From positions 222,001 through 286,000 of the forward strand of contig WAEK01000011.1 of the NCBI GenBank assembly GCA_011634665.1: a DNA stretch of 64,000 nt. Direction: 5' to 3'. The notes below the pieces were generated by a model. It did no database searches. It worked only from the letters and a program-made list of their open reading frames with translations, and was not told where the DNA came from. The stretch is from Mortierella sp. BCC40632 (Eukaryota > Mortierellomycota > Mortierellomycetes > Mortierellales > Mortierellaceae). Within the stretch, counting starts at the first letter, position 1, and each line of letters starts with the position of its first letter. This document shows, one piece after another, positions 11,000 to 20,184 of this stretch. Both the position numbers and the translations under genes were made by a program.

Positions 11000-13002
11000 A
11001 AGCTCAGGGCCAATGATCGACAGGACAACAGAGCATGTTAGTCTTAGTTCAAAGCTTCTTACCTTCAACTGATCTCTTCCACAAAATAGGACGAAATAAA
11101 TGGTGACGAGGAGTATCCGTGGATAAACGATCAGTTCGTTGACATTGACCATGCTCTTAAAGTCATTGGTGAATGGGCACTCAAGCGAGGCAACATACTT
11201 CGCAAAGGGAGCTCTAAGAGGTCTTTAAATTACAGTATGTCGACTTCTGGTACTCGCTGCAGGGTGTGTGGATCAATTGCCGTGGACTAATGCAACCTCT
11301 TGCTCCCTTCTCTCCAGGGCAACTTGAATGTTCTAGGGCAGGGAAATGTGCTCCTGCGAAGGCTATCGACCCCAGAAAGCGACGCGACAGAGGATCCGAA
11401 CGATGTGGTTGCAAGTTTATGATCCAGCTGGTTCACGAAGGCTCGTTCACAGGGCCACTCTCTGTTGACAAGGTCAGGACTCACCCTGTCGCCAGGCCAG
11501 AGGATGGTGGCCATTGCCATCCTTCGGACCGACAAGCAAACGATCACAGCCGACAGGCACGGGCACTGAACGATGACCACAAAGATGAGATTCGGCGAAA
11601 TGCAACTAACAAAGCAGGCATGACTGCAACCATGAATGCTCTCAAAAGAACTTTTCCTGACAAAGTTTTCGATCGCAAAAGGGTTCAATACGTGTACAGA
11701 AATGCTTGTGATGAGATATTGGATCAGGTTCGAACTCAAGCTGGGCTCAACGAGGCTCAAGCCGTCCTTGAACTGTTACTCGCAAAGCGGCGGCAAGATG
11801 GTGCGTGGTATGTCGCATGGGATCATGATAACGAGAACCGACTAACCCGGCTCTTCTGGATGAGTCCTTCACAGAGACTATTGTACCGAAGGTATGTGTT
11901 AGCAGTGTATCAGTACCGGGTTCTCATCGAATATTCGACACCGTGCTAGAGCCATGTAAATATTTTCGAATCGAATATTCGATTCGACTGTTACACGGTC
12001 CTCACACGGACTCGAATATTCGACGAGAAACAATTATTTCAGTACCAATAGAGCATTTTACATTTTGCAAAGACGGAATCTAATACGTTCATAATTCATC
12101 ACACATACACACACTCAAGATACTACGATGTTGTTTGGAATGACAGCACCTTCAATTCAAACCGGTTCAGGTTCTACCTTAACGCTACCGTCGTCGTTGA
12201 CTGTGATGGCAAAACCCGCCTAACAGCTGTTGCTTTAATCCAGCAAGAAACGACTGAGAGCTGTACTTGGATCCTCGAACACCTCATTATTGCAGGCAAT
12301 AATCAACGCCCAACGGTTATCATGGTCGACGAAGCTAGAGCTATGGAAGCCGCCATTTTGTCAGAGTTGCCCGATACTACTCTCATCAATTGCCTCTGGC
12401 ATATTGAAGAGAATCTCAAGAAACATTGTCCAAGGGCTCGGCGACCAGAAGTGATGAAGATGTTCAGGAGAGCGCTAGCAAGTATTACTCCTGACGAGTT
12501 TCAAGGTGCATGGGACCTTTTGAAGAACCTGGCTGGAAGCAGTGGCCAACTTAAGGATCACCTCGAGAGGCTTCTCGAGAGACGCAAGAACTGGGCACGC
12601 GCTTTTGTGGGTTACCACTTTACAGCCGGCGCCAAGACTACACAGAGGGTGGAGAAGATGCACGACCTCGTGAAAAAAGACCTTGATACTAGATCCTCAT
12701 TAGACCAGTGTCTTGCTGCGGCTGTCGAACGTGAACACAGTGAGTTCCTCAGGCGTGAGACACTCCTGTACAAAAGGAGTATTATCCCAAGGCTACACTC
12801 CAAACACGCTGCTGAAGAATTTAAGGCAGTAGTTGATGAGAACTTTGAGTTCCTGCTTCACAATGATGGACGAGATCGCACTGTCCTACTTCTATGATGC
12901 GCGAGTTACTGATCTTGAAAGTCTTGAGGTAACGATTGGACATTTAATCTCAAAATCAAAAATGAGTACCATTCTGGAGTCTAAAAAGTCTAACTTTTTT
13001 TT

Positions 13003-13052
<50 letters not shown>

Positions 13053-14104
13053 GGATCGTCCAGTTGAGCTAGAGGAGCACAACAAAAGGTAGTACTGACA
13101 GCGAAATAAGCGACAATGATGACAACAGTCTTGACAGCAGCGACAACGATGACAACAGTCTTGACAGCAGAGACAACGATAACAGCAGTCTTGACAGCAG
13201 CGACAATGATGAGAGCAGCCTTTACAACAACGACAATGATGGCAGCAGTCTTAACAGCAACGGCAGTGATGACGGCAGTCTTGACACCAGCGGCAAGAAC
13301 AAAGACGATGGAGGCGCCAACTGCAACAAGAATAACGATTGCGAGAGCGATGAGGAAGATCATGGAGCATGTGACAAGTCTTCTCAACAGCTCCGTGAGC
13401 ATGCACAGAGGGTTATCCTAGCTACTCTAGGCAGAGATAATGTCACGTCTGCCTATCATGTTGAGTGGCGCAAGAAAAGTCGACAGCAGCTCCTCTTCCT
13501 TTTGAAAGATGGGAGCTACTTCTGTTGCTGTCTGCGCCTTCAGAAGGTTGGGATTGTCTGTCGCCACTTTTTCAAGGTCATGAGAGAGACTCCTGAGGCG
13601 AGGTACCATGTCAGTCTTCTTCCTCAGAGGTGGTTTAAGGAGGATATGCAGAGTGACTCGATCGACCACCTCAGAGACCGCTCGTTTATCGGTTATGATG
13701 ACGAGCAAGGGGATAGAGAGGATGCTGGGGAACCAGGCGCCAACTTTATGCAATGTCTGGAAAATATTTCGCCGACAAAGATCCAGGATATCTCAATGAG
13801 AAACCTGGAGCAAGTCAAGGATGAAAGCAGGCGCCATTTATTGAAGCGCCAGGCCAACGCATTCATAGACGGAATAGACACGGTGTCTGCGGGTGATTCT
13901 GAGATGGTCTCTGGGTGGATTTCTGGGTTGGAAGACAAGTACGATGCACACAGGCGCGGTGTCGTGCCTGTGAAAGACCCAAAAATTGCTACACCCAAAG
14001 TAGAAGGTCGGCCACGCTCTAAGAGACTTAAGTCAGTGTATGAGGTCCAGAGCGAACGGGCAGCCAGAAAAAATAGAAGAGATAGTCCTGATCAAGAAGC
14101 TTAA
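9345..14104 (+). CDS. Ulp1 protease / linker / FAR1 / MULE transposase / SWIM fusion protein (element B)
   Basis: Exons inferred: 9345-10454, 10569-10928, 11090-11234, 11318-11891, 12120-12928, 13073-14104. Exon 1 (370 aa) is a C48/Ulp1-like peptidase with NHWAVFGFD (His262), FGDSL (Asp279) and SQQTDSSSCN (Gln327-328, Cys334). Exon 2 is a basic, then acidic linker (RRAKLKGGKIKHWRRGRRR). Exons 3-4 form the FAR1-like region (LECSRAGKC ... RCGCKF). Exon 5 carries the MULE DDE core: Asp in VVVDCDGKTRL, Asp in VDEARAMEAAI, the NCLWHIEENL block, and Glu in TTQRVEKMH. Exon 6 has an Asp/Asn/Ser repeat and a SWIM finger CCCLRLQKVGIVCRH. No stop separates protease from transposase across the splice sites. 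One probable frameshift near 12860 (between FEFLLH and MMDEIALS) suggests recent inactivation or a sequence error. Transposase acts on element ends in the nucleus; the protease target is unknown. Confidence 0.8.
11922..12029. mobile_element. Small foldback MITE in an intron of the element B gene
   Basis: About 108 bp with inverted ends TCTCATCGAATATTCGACAC and TCTCGTCGAATATTCGAGTC (right end shown as reverse complement), and a third TCGAATATTCGA palindrome at the centre. It sits in the intron 11892-12119, which element A lacks at the same codon. No target duplication was seen. Confidence 0.6.
13094..13300 (+). repeat. In-frame 30-bp tandem repeat in the element B gene
   Basis: About six to seven imperfect units related to GACAACAGTCTTGACAGCAG, encoding repeats of the SDNDDNSLDS type before the SWIM finger. 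A poly(T)/poly(A) tract of over 50 bp lies just upstream in the preceding intron. Confidence 0.85.
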
Positions 14105-14204
14105 GTCCTGTTCTTTGTCCTGCCCTTGCCCTCTGTTGTGGATCACAACATTTTTCTTGGCTAAGTCGATAAATAGGAACCAAAATAGAGAGCCAGATGA
14201 GACG

Positions 14205-14345
14205 TTTATAGGACGTCTGCAGCGAGAGCTGCAGACAGGACCATTTTTATTCCCCTGGCGGGCGAAGAAGGGCCAGTATAAATACTGACCCTAGCCCTTG
14301 AATAAACTACACACCAATCTCACCGACTTCTCTGACCCTACCCTC
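14205..14345 (+). promoter_or_regulatory. Hairpin plus TATA module (copy 1)
   Basis: A perfect hairpin (GTCTGCAGC, loop GAGA, GCTGCAGAC) at 14213-14234 is followed by CATTTTTATTCC, GGCGGGC, then GGCCAGTATAAATACTGACC and AATAAA. A related module lies at 21440-21570. TATA followed closely by AATAAA suggests a promoter or a short LTR-like end. It precedes the element B array, so it could start a transcript through the array. Confidence 0.55.
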
Positions 14346-14471
14346 AAAATATATCACCCTCAATCAAAGACACGGTTAGTCTTGTTAATCCACATCATTC
14401 TTTCTCTCTCTCTTGTCGAAGATGACTTTAATAAAAGAACTTATTGTCTCGTAACGTATCAGGTACCACTA

Positions 14472-14506
<35 letters not shown>

Positions 14507-14582
14507 TTCGATGATGGGTCCAGCTTCCACGCTGCTTCACTCTAGACATGCACGGGCCGCCCTTCCCAGACCTTTACGTTGC

Positions 14583-14835
14583 GCATTCAATGCTTCAATG
14601 CGGCCTTGTTCTTTCCGCATTCAATGTTTCAATGCGACCCTTGCTCCTCCTGTATTCAATGTCTCAATGCGACCCATGCCCCTATTCAATGTGGTTTTTA
14701 TGCTTCCCGCATTCAATGCCTCAATGTGGCTTTTTGTGCTTCCCGTATTCAATGTCTCAATGCGAGGTTGCCCCTATTCAATGCTTCAATGTGGTTTTTG
14801 TTCTTCCCGCACTCAATGCCTCAATACAGCACATA
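14583..14835 (+). repeat. Degenerate tandem array of element B
   Basis: About eight irregular units sharing the core ATTCAATGYYTCAATGYGR, 25-40 bp apart, with pyrimidine-rich spacers. The sequence is unrelated to the element A array, but it stands in the same place, some 170 bp upstream of the small-gene ATG. Confidence 0.85.
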
Positions 14836-15003
14836 CTCCTCCCATCTCATCAGTCTTTCCTAAGTCGAAGGCTTAAATACAAGATATTCAGCTCCTTGGT
14901 TCACTACACTCACTCACTCACACACATTCTCTCTTTTTTTTCACACTCTCTCTCCCCCAACTTATCTCTCGCCCTTCCTCTACTTCTCTTTCTCTCTCAA
15001 AAT

Positions 15004-16082
15004 ATGCCAAAGGTCTCCCAGTGCTCCTTTCATAAATGTGCAAAAAATCTAAATGACGATAACAGGGAGAACTTTTGTACTTCTGAGGAATCTCATTGGA
15101 GAGCATGCCACACCAATGAACCAGCCAAGTTCCCTTGTCCCTTTACGAATAAGACAGTTGAAATCCATCGAAATTCGGAGAAAGACTACAAGTTCACCTG
15201 CGTGTGCGAAAAATCATTTATCCTTAACGCAGGGTCTGTAAGGCGTCACTATGAATCTTGTACAGTAGCCAAACGGCTGGCTCTCCAGGCTGCTTCAACA
15301 GTTCCAGATACACAGGCTGCTCTTGCAACCCCAGAAACACAGGTTGCACCAGCAGCGGCCCAGCCTCACCAAGCATCCAGCGAACTTCCAAGCCCATCTC
15401 AGGCTCAAGATGAGAGTCCTTCCCGAGAGACAAGTCCTGCAGCGATATCGTCACCAGGTATTCTTGACTGCTTCCTTAATAAATGCTGAGAATGAGAATA
15501 ACTCAATTATTGCACTGGAAGGTAGATACTAACAATAATCTACTTTAGGTGTTACGGTTTTAGATGATGTTCTGTGGTATGTCCGCCGAATGGACGAAAG
15601 ACAAGAGCGAATAGAGGACTACCAGTTGTATTTGGGGCGTATTCTCCATTTCAGATGTTTTTGACCTCATTTAGCGTTGCTTATTTGTAGAATAACATGC
15701 CCCTTCGCAGTAGCCCCGTGCAACGGACTGTGCATAATCCTCGAAAATAAGAATGGAAAAAACAAAAATATCTGAAATGGAGAATACTTTGGAACAATTA
15801 GTTGGATTTGTGAAAGGGAACCCAGCAGGCGCAAGTCCACGGACGCCTTGTGAGTTAACTATTTCGTCCATCATAGTGCAATCAGGATGAGTGTTGACCA
15901 TTAGGCTAATGTGCTACTTTCTAGTAAGTCTCGTTCATAATTATAGGCGTCCTACACCATATCCGGCCCCACCGAAGGCAAGCGTTAGTGAAACAACAAG
16001 AAGATAGGGAACAGCTGAGATATTTAAACAAGTGTGTAGCAAAAAAAAAAAAAAAAAAAACAACAACACTGTGAAGAATAAA
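15004..16082 (+). pseudogene. Element B small gene: Cys/His motif and coiled-coil protein, interrupted by a MITE
   Basis: ATGCCAAAGGTC follows a CT-rich leader with a CACTCACTCACACACATTC stretch shared with element A. Exon 1 (15004-15457) encodes FPCPF ... YKFTCVCEKSFI ... SVRRHYESC, matching the C-P, C-x-C and RHY-x-S-C pattern of the element A protein, then an Ala/Pro/Gln-rich segment. Exon 2 starts at 15549 with a likely coiled coil (YVRRMDERQERIEDYQLYLG) and is cut at 15640 by a MITE that adds a stop. Beyond the MITE the frame resumes as RTLEQLVGF; a third exon at 15947 (QALVKQQEDREQLRYL) is plausible, with a poly(A) run near its end. The intact protein would be about 240 residues. Function unknown. 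Confidence 0.7.
15640..15786. mobile_element. MITE family 1, copy 1 (TA target site)
   Basis: 143 bp between TA dinucleotides. Terminal inverted repeats begin TTCTCCATTTCAGATGTTTT. Copies at 16613-17190 and 18837-18983 share the same ends and body. Removing the element with one TA rejoins the small gene in frame (LGR-TLEQ), which supports a TA duplication of the Tc1/mariner type. Confidence 0.88.
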
Positions 16083-16169
16083 CCAAAAGAGAAGACTAAA
16101 AAGCCATCAACCGATGGGTTTAGAAGCGAAAGATAGGCTAGGAGGTTGGAGAGACGCAGGTTAAAAAAA

Positions 16170-16331
16170 CTAGCAACAAGTGTTTCTCAAAAAAAGCCCG
16201 AGCCAAAAAAACTAGTCCCACACAATGTAAAATTTCTCGGTGAAAGCTCACCCGACTCGGCTTGAAAATTTACATTGTGTGGGACTGGCTTTTTTGGCTC
16301 GGGCTTTTTTTGAGAAACACTACTAGCAACC
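16170..16331. mobile_element. Foldback MITE with 9-bp target duplication
   Basis: ACTAGCAAC occurs at 16170-16178 and 16323-16331. Between them are inverted arms of about 60 bp (AGTGTTTCTCAAAAAAAGCC outward ends) around a loop of about 30 bp. A 9-bp duplication and long arms are typical of Mutator-like non-autonomous elements, so it may be mobilised by a MULE. Confidence 0.8.
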
Positions 16332-16439
16332 CATTGATGGACTCTGTTAGGCGAGGCGAGCCACAGGAGGAGCTGAGAAAGGTATTAGTGGTGCGAGTTA
16401 CCGACCCTCGATCCCGAAGATTAAGGTACTTTAAATTTT

Positions 16440-16550
16440 GGCCAGCCCGAATTTTAAGCGACCACAATCCCGAATTTTAAGAGGTTGTGGGTCCCGAATT
16501 TTAAGTGGCAAAATGACAGTCCCGAACGATAACTAACGTTCGGGAGTCCC
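16440..16550. repeat. CCCGAATTTTAAG direct repeats plus hairpin
   Basis: Three CCCGAATTTTAAG copies within about 60 bp, then a hairpin CCCGAACG / CGTTCGGG around a 7-8 nt loop. Part of this block recurs at 19930-20000, so it is a dispersed repeat, probably a transposon end. No coding potential. Confidence 0.65.
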
Positions 16551-16612
16551 GAAGTTTAGCTTTATCCGTCTAACCGCAGTACGAGCTGGTAACTACAGTA
16601 CATATTCTCCAT

Positions 16613-17190
16613 TTCAGATGTTTTTGACCTCATTTAGCGTTGCTTATTTGTAGAATAACATGCCCCTTCGCAGTAGCCCCGTGCAACGGACTGTGCATAA
16701 TCCTCGAAAATAAGAATGGAAAAAACAGGCCCACCCCTGGCTATGGTCCCTTTTTAGACATGCCAGGGGAGTACACTCCTCCAGCTTCGCGCGCAAGACC
16801 GAAGCCGCCTGACATCAGGCGAGCAAACGTCGCTGACGTTGACCTGCTTGATTGGGAGCCGCTCTCGCAGCTCCTGGACCCCTCGGACCCTTTGCCCTAG
16901 TTGTAGATCCTGCCTTTTGACTTGCCCCCTCTGCGGGTGCTCTTTGTACCTGGTCTTTTTCCCTTTCTCTGCATTTGTATTTCTAGTAGCTATATCGTTT
17001 CTGGGTCACCCTCCACCTTTTCCTTCTTCTCTCTACTCTTCTGTTGTAGGATAGTGTAGTTTTTGTGAACTAGCTGGCCACGTCCGCAGACCGTGGTATG
17101 AGTGCGCGCCGACGAATAAAACCCCTAACGGGGCCCATAAAAAAAAAAAAAAAAGAATGGAAAAAACAAAAACAGATGAAATGGAGAATA
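16613..17190. mobile_element. MITE family 1, copy 2, split by a LINE
   Basis: Same ends and body as the 15640 copy, bounded by TA at 16613 and 17189. A LINE 3' fragment occupies 16728-17152 and duplicates AAGAATGGAAAAAACA of the MITE body on both sides. Confidence 0.88.
16728..17152 (+). mobile_element. 5'-truncated LINE in MITE copy 2
   Basis: The last about 425 bp of the LINE family, ending ACGAATAAAACCCCTAACGGGGCCCAT plus poly(A). It encodes only the ORF2 C-terminus (the GPFLDMPGEYTPPASRARPK region). The flanking 16-bp duplication, 16712-16727 and 17153-17168, marks target-primed insertion. Confidence 0.92.
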
Positions 17191-17826
17191 CAGGCTGGTG
17201 TTATCTACGGATGAACTTATTTTCACACACATTCACTTTTGCACGGAGTTAGTACGGGAATTTTGCATGGAGCTGAGTACAGAAAACTCAGAGCGGTCTA
17301 GATGTCAAATTGTGAGCTGGAAAATTACATGGAGTTAGTACGACCATTTTGAAGTTTGGTCTTTGGGCTCCTGACGCACAAACCCAAGGCCCCATCCCCT
17401 AGAAATTCGTCAGGAGGCGCCAAGTGATCATCCCTACCAGATGATTTCAAAAAAATCGCAAGTTGAGGCACCTAACCCACTTTAATCGGCAAAAAGGGTA
17501 GATATATGTGAAAAAAGTTTTTTCTGGAGGTTTTATTTTGTTATAGGCCGATAGAGATGGCTATTTTATACAGGATATCAAAATTCTGGGAGCCGGGACC
17601 CCAGGTCGAGGAACTTGTAGCCCAAAAACTTTGCCGTACTAGCTCCGTGTAAAAAAAACTCTCAAAAGACCTCTGCACTATTCCCTTGTATTTTTCTCCG
17701 CACTAATTTGGGGTTACATTTCTCGTGCTAACTCCGTGGGAGAGGGACCGGTACGTCGGCACGCGTCTTTCCATTCTGCAAAGGATATGGCCTCCGCTGC
17801 CTCTTTTTGAAAGAAAAGAAAATAAA
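17191..17826. repeat. Unclassified repeat with ACGGAGTTAGTAC motifs in both orientations
   Basis: Motifs of the type CACGGAGTTAGTAC occur near 17243, 17268 and 17328. The reverse form GTACTAGCTCCGTG or GCTAACTCCGTG occurs near 17637 and 17725. No open reading frame of note. It could be a non-autonomous element of about 500 bp with subterminal inverted motifs. Confidence 0.45.
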
Positions 17827-17840
17827 ACCATCTAAACATA

Positions 17841-18136
17841 AGCCGCTCTCGCAGCTCCTGGACCCCTCGGACCCTTTGCCCTAGTTGTAGATCCTGCCTT
17901 TTGACTTGCCCCCTCTGCGGGTGCTCTTTGTACCTGGTCTTTTTCCCTTTCTCTGCATTTGTATTTTTAGTAGCTATATCGTTTCTGGGTCACCCTCCAC
18001 CTTTTCCTTCTTCTCTCTACTCTTCTGTTGTAGGATAGTGTAGTTTTTTGTGAACTAGCTGGCCACGTCCGCAGACCGTGGTATGAGTGCGCGCCGACGA
18101 ATAAAACCCCTAACGGGGCCCATAAAAAAAAAAAAA
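17841..18136 (+). mobile_element. Very short 5'-truncated LINE with target duplication
   Basis: The last about 295 bp of the same LINE family with poly(A). AACCATCTAAACATA is repeated on each side (17826-17840 and 18137-18151). Highly similar to the 16728 copy, so recent. Confidence 0.92.
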
Positions 18137-18151
18137 AACCATCTAAACATA

Positions 18152-18800
18152 AAAGGGAAGTGGAGGGGGACGACCCAGAAACGATATAGGTAGAAATAAA
18201 AATACAAAGCAAGTGGGAGAAATCAAGACAGGGCACAAAGGTGAGCTATCAGGGGACAGGTCAAAAGGCAGTTCTACAGCTAGGGATCCGAGGGGTCCGA
18301 GAGCGGCAAAAGCGGCTCCCAATCAGTCAAGTCGAAAGGGTCAACTCGTCTGATATCTGGAGGCCTCGGCTCCGCGCGGCTAGGTCGAGGCGTGTAGTTT
18401 CCCGGCATGACCAGGTAAGGACCATATCCGGGGGAGGGCTACATCGCGCCGATGACTACCTCCTCCTTGGTCACAACAATATGAGGAGGACGGTTCCAAA
18501 TCTTGTACATCCGCTTGCAGTGGAGATTTACTGGGACTGCGTCTGGTTCTGAGGGCTGTCTCCGGATGTCTCTGGAGTTGGCTTGGGTGAGCGCGTGCTC
18601 ACAATTTGGGAGTGTTGACCATGAGCCAGAGCAGATCGTCCGATATGCAGTCCAGTGGCGGTTGACCTGACTCAAGTTTGTTGATAGCCATGAGCGTCCT
18701 CCAGATGTTGTGTGCGACCACCGAGTGGATATGGATCGCTAGTCGGGGGAAAGACGCCTCTCAGTCCACCTTAATCGTCGGGTCACTTTCTGGTCTATTC
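18152..18800 (-). mobile_element. Older, diverged LINE relic
   Basis: Reads on the minus strand like the LINE ORF2 C-terminus and 3' UTR, but with many differences from the other copies (MYKIWNRPPHIVV versus MHKTWNHPPYIVV). The short LINE at 17841 landed next to its 3' UTR. No usable frame. Confidence 0.7.
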
Positions 18801-18836
18801 GCCGGACACAGACACGTTCCTTTTTAGTCACCTATC

Positions 18837-18983
18837 TATTCTCCATTTCATCTGTTTTTGTTTTTTCCATTCTTATTTTCGAGGATTATGCACGGTCCGT
18901 TGCACGGGGTTACTGCGAAGGGGGGTGTTAATCTTCAAATAAGCAGCGCAATCTGAGGTCAAAAACATCTGAAATGGAGAATA
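18837..18983. mobile_element. MITE family 1, copy 3 (inverted)
   Basis: Ends TTCTCCATTTCA and TGAAATGGAGAA bounded by TA. The body is the reverse complement of copies 1 and 2, with small differences. Confidence 0.85.
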
Positions 18984-19149
18984 TCGGATGTCTCACTACT
19001 TATTCGTCGGGTTCTTCTCTGCTTATTTGTCGGATACTTTCTATCTGTCGGTCGGACACACTTTCAGAATGCTAAGGCCTGGGACCAAAAAAAAAAAAAA
19101 AAAGTGCTAAGGCCCAAGCCGAACGAAACGTTGGCTCCATCCTTCCAGT

Positions 19150-19765
19150 TTTTTTTTTTTTTCTGGCCCCGTTAGGGGTTTTATTCGTCGGTGCGCACCT
19201 GTCCCATGATCTGCGGACGTGGCTAACTAGTTCTCAGAAACTACACTACCCTAGAACAGAAGAGTAGAGAGAAAAGAAGAAAAGGTGGAGGGTGACCTAG
19301 AAACAATATAGCTACTAAAAATACAAATGCAAAGAAAAGGAAAAAGACCAGGGTACAAAGAGCACTTGCAGAGGGGGCAAGTCAGAGGAAGGATCTACAA
19401 CTAGGGCAGAGAGTCCGAAGGGCTCAAGAACTGCAAGAGCGGCTCCCAATCAAGCAAGTCGACATCGGCAACGTCAGCACGCCTGATGTCGGGTGACTTT
19501 GGTCTTGCGCGCGAAGCTGGAGGAGTGTACTCTCCTAGCATGTCTAAAAAGGGACCATAACCAGGAGTGGGTCACATCCAACCAAATGTCTCCTCCTCCT
19601 TGGACACCACAATGTACGGAGGGTGATTCCAAGTCTTGTGCATTCGCTTATAATTGGGATCTGGAGTTGCTGCGTTTGGATTCATTTGCTTGTTGTTTGT
19701 TGTCCTTGAGGATGGCTTGTTGGAGTGTTGTGTGTGCACGGACCTTGAGGCTGTTGACGGTGTAG
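19150..19765 (-). mobile_element. 5'-truncated LINE
   Basis: A poly(T) followed by GGCCCCGTTAGGGGTTTTATTCG is the tail of the LINE family on the minus strand. It matches the C-terminal ORF2 part with several substitutions and stops, and ends at 19765 inside the coding part. Confidence 0.88.
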
Positions 19766-20118
19766 AACCTTTTGGGCCTTGCAGGTCCTAACCTGAGGCC
19801 CAAGTCCAAACTTACACAAAGCAACTTCCTCTATCTATCGAGACCAAAAAAAAAACGAAAAAACTGTATGGCTCATATCTGGAATCAATTTTATGCCTTG
19901 GACTGCAGTTAGACACATCCAAGCAGCTGTGGGTTCCGAATTTTAAGGATAAAACGATGTTCTCCGAACGAGAGCTAACGTTCGGGACTCCTCCGATGTA
20001 GCTTTGTCCGATCTCAAGTCGGTCGGCATCTTTGATGACGGGGAATCAAAAAACAGAAAAAAAGGGAAACCCCGCTCCGGAATCCTGTTGAGGATCCCAG
20101 GCAAGGGCGCCAGGCGAT
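19766..20118. other. Transposon debris left of tRNA-Phe
   Basis: No gene. At 19930-20000 it repeats the GTTCCGAATTTTAAG and CCGAACG ... CGTTCGG hairpin block of 16440-16550. The stretch 20040-20118 is unique and would be the 3' trailer of the tRNA; its first T-run in that direction is about 60 bases away. Confidence 0.5.
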
Positions 20119-20143
20119 TGCGGCTTGTGTGGATTGAACACAC

Positions 20144-20184
<41 letters not shown>

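Larger units (their letters stand above)
9345..16082 (+). mobile_element. Ulp1-MULE element B
   Basis: Contains a Ulp1-MULE transposase gene (9345-14104), a hairpin-plus-TATA module (14205-14345), a tandem array (14583-14835) and a Cys/His coiled-coil gene (15004 to about 16082), all on the plus strand. These are the same components as element A but in a different order: the small gene is downstream of the transposase instead of divergent from it. No terminal inverted repeats were found, so the limits are those of the genes. Confidence 0.75.

Noticed and set aside
13116..13421. Frame of 101 aa rich in TTV/TAV, and its minus-strand partner
   Set aside because: Out-of-frame readings of the acidic repeat of the element B gene.
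14548..15003. In-frame upstream extension of the element B small gene through the array
   Set aside because: The region is repeat and CT-rich leader; the homologue in element A starts at the matching MPK.
15640..15786. MITE family 1 as a MULE derivative
   Set aside because: The target duplication is TA, supported by the restored reading frame, not 9-11 bp.
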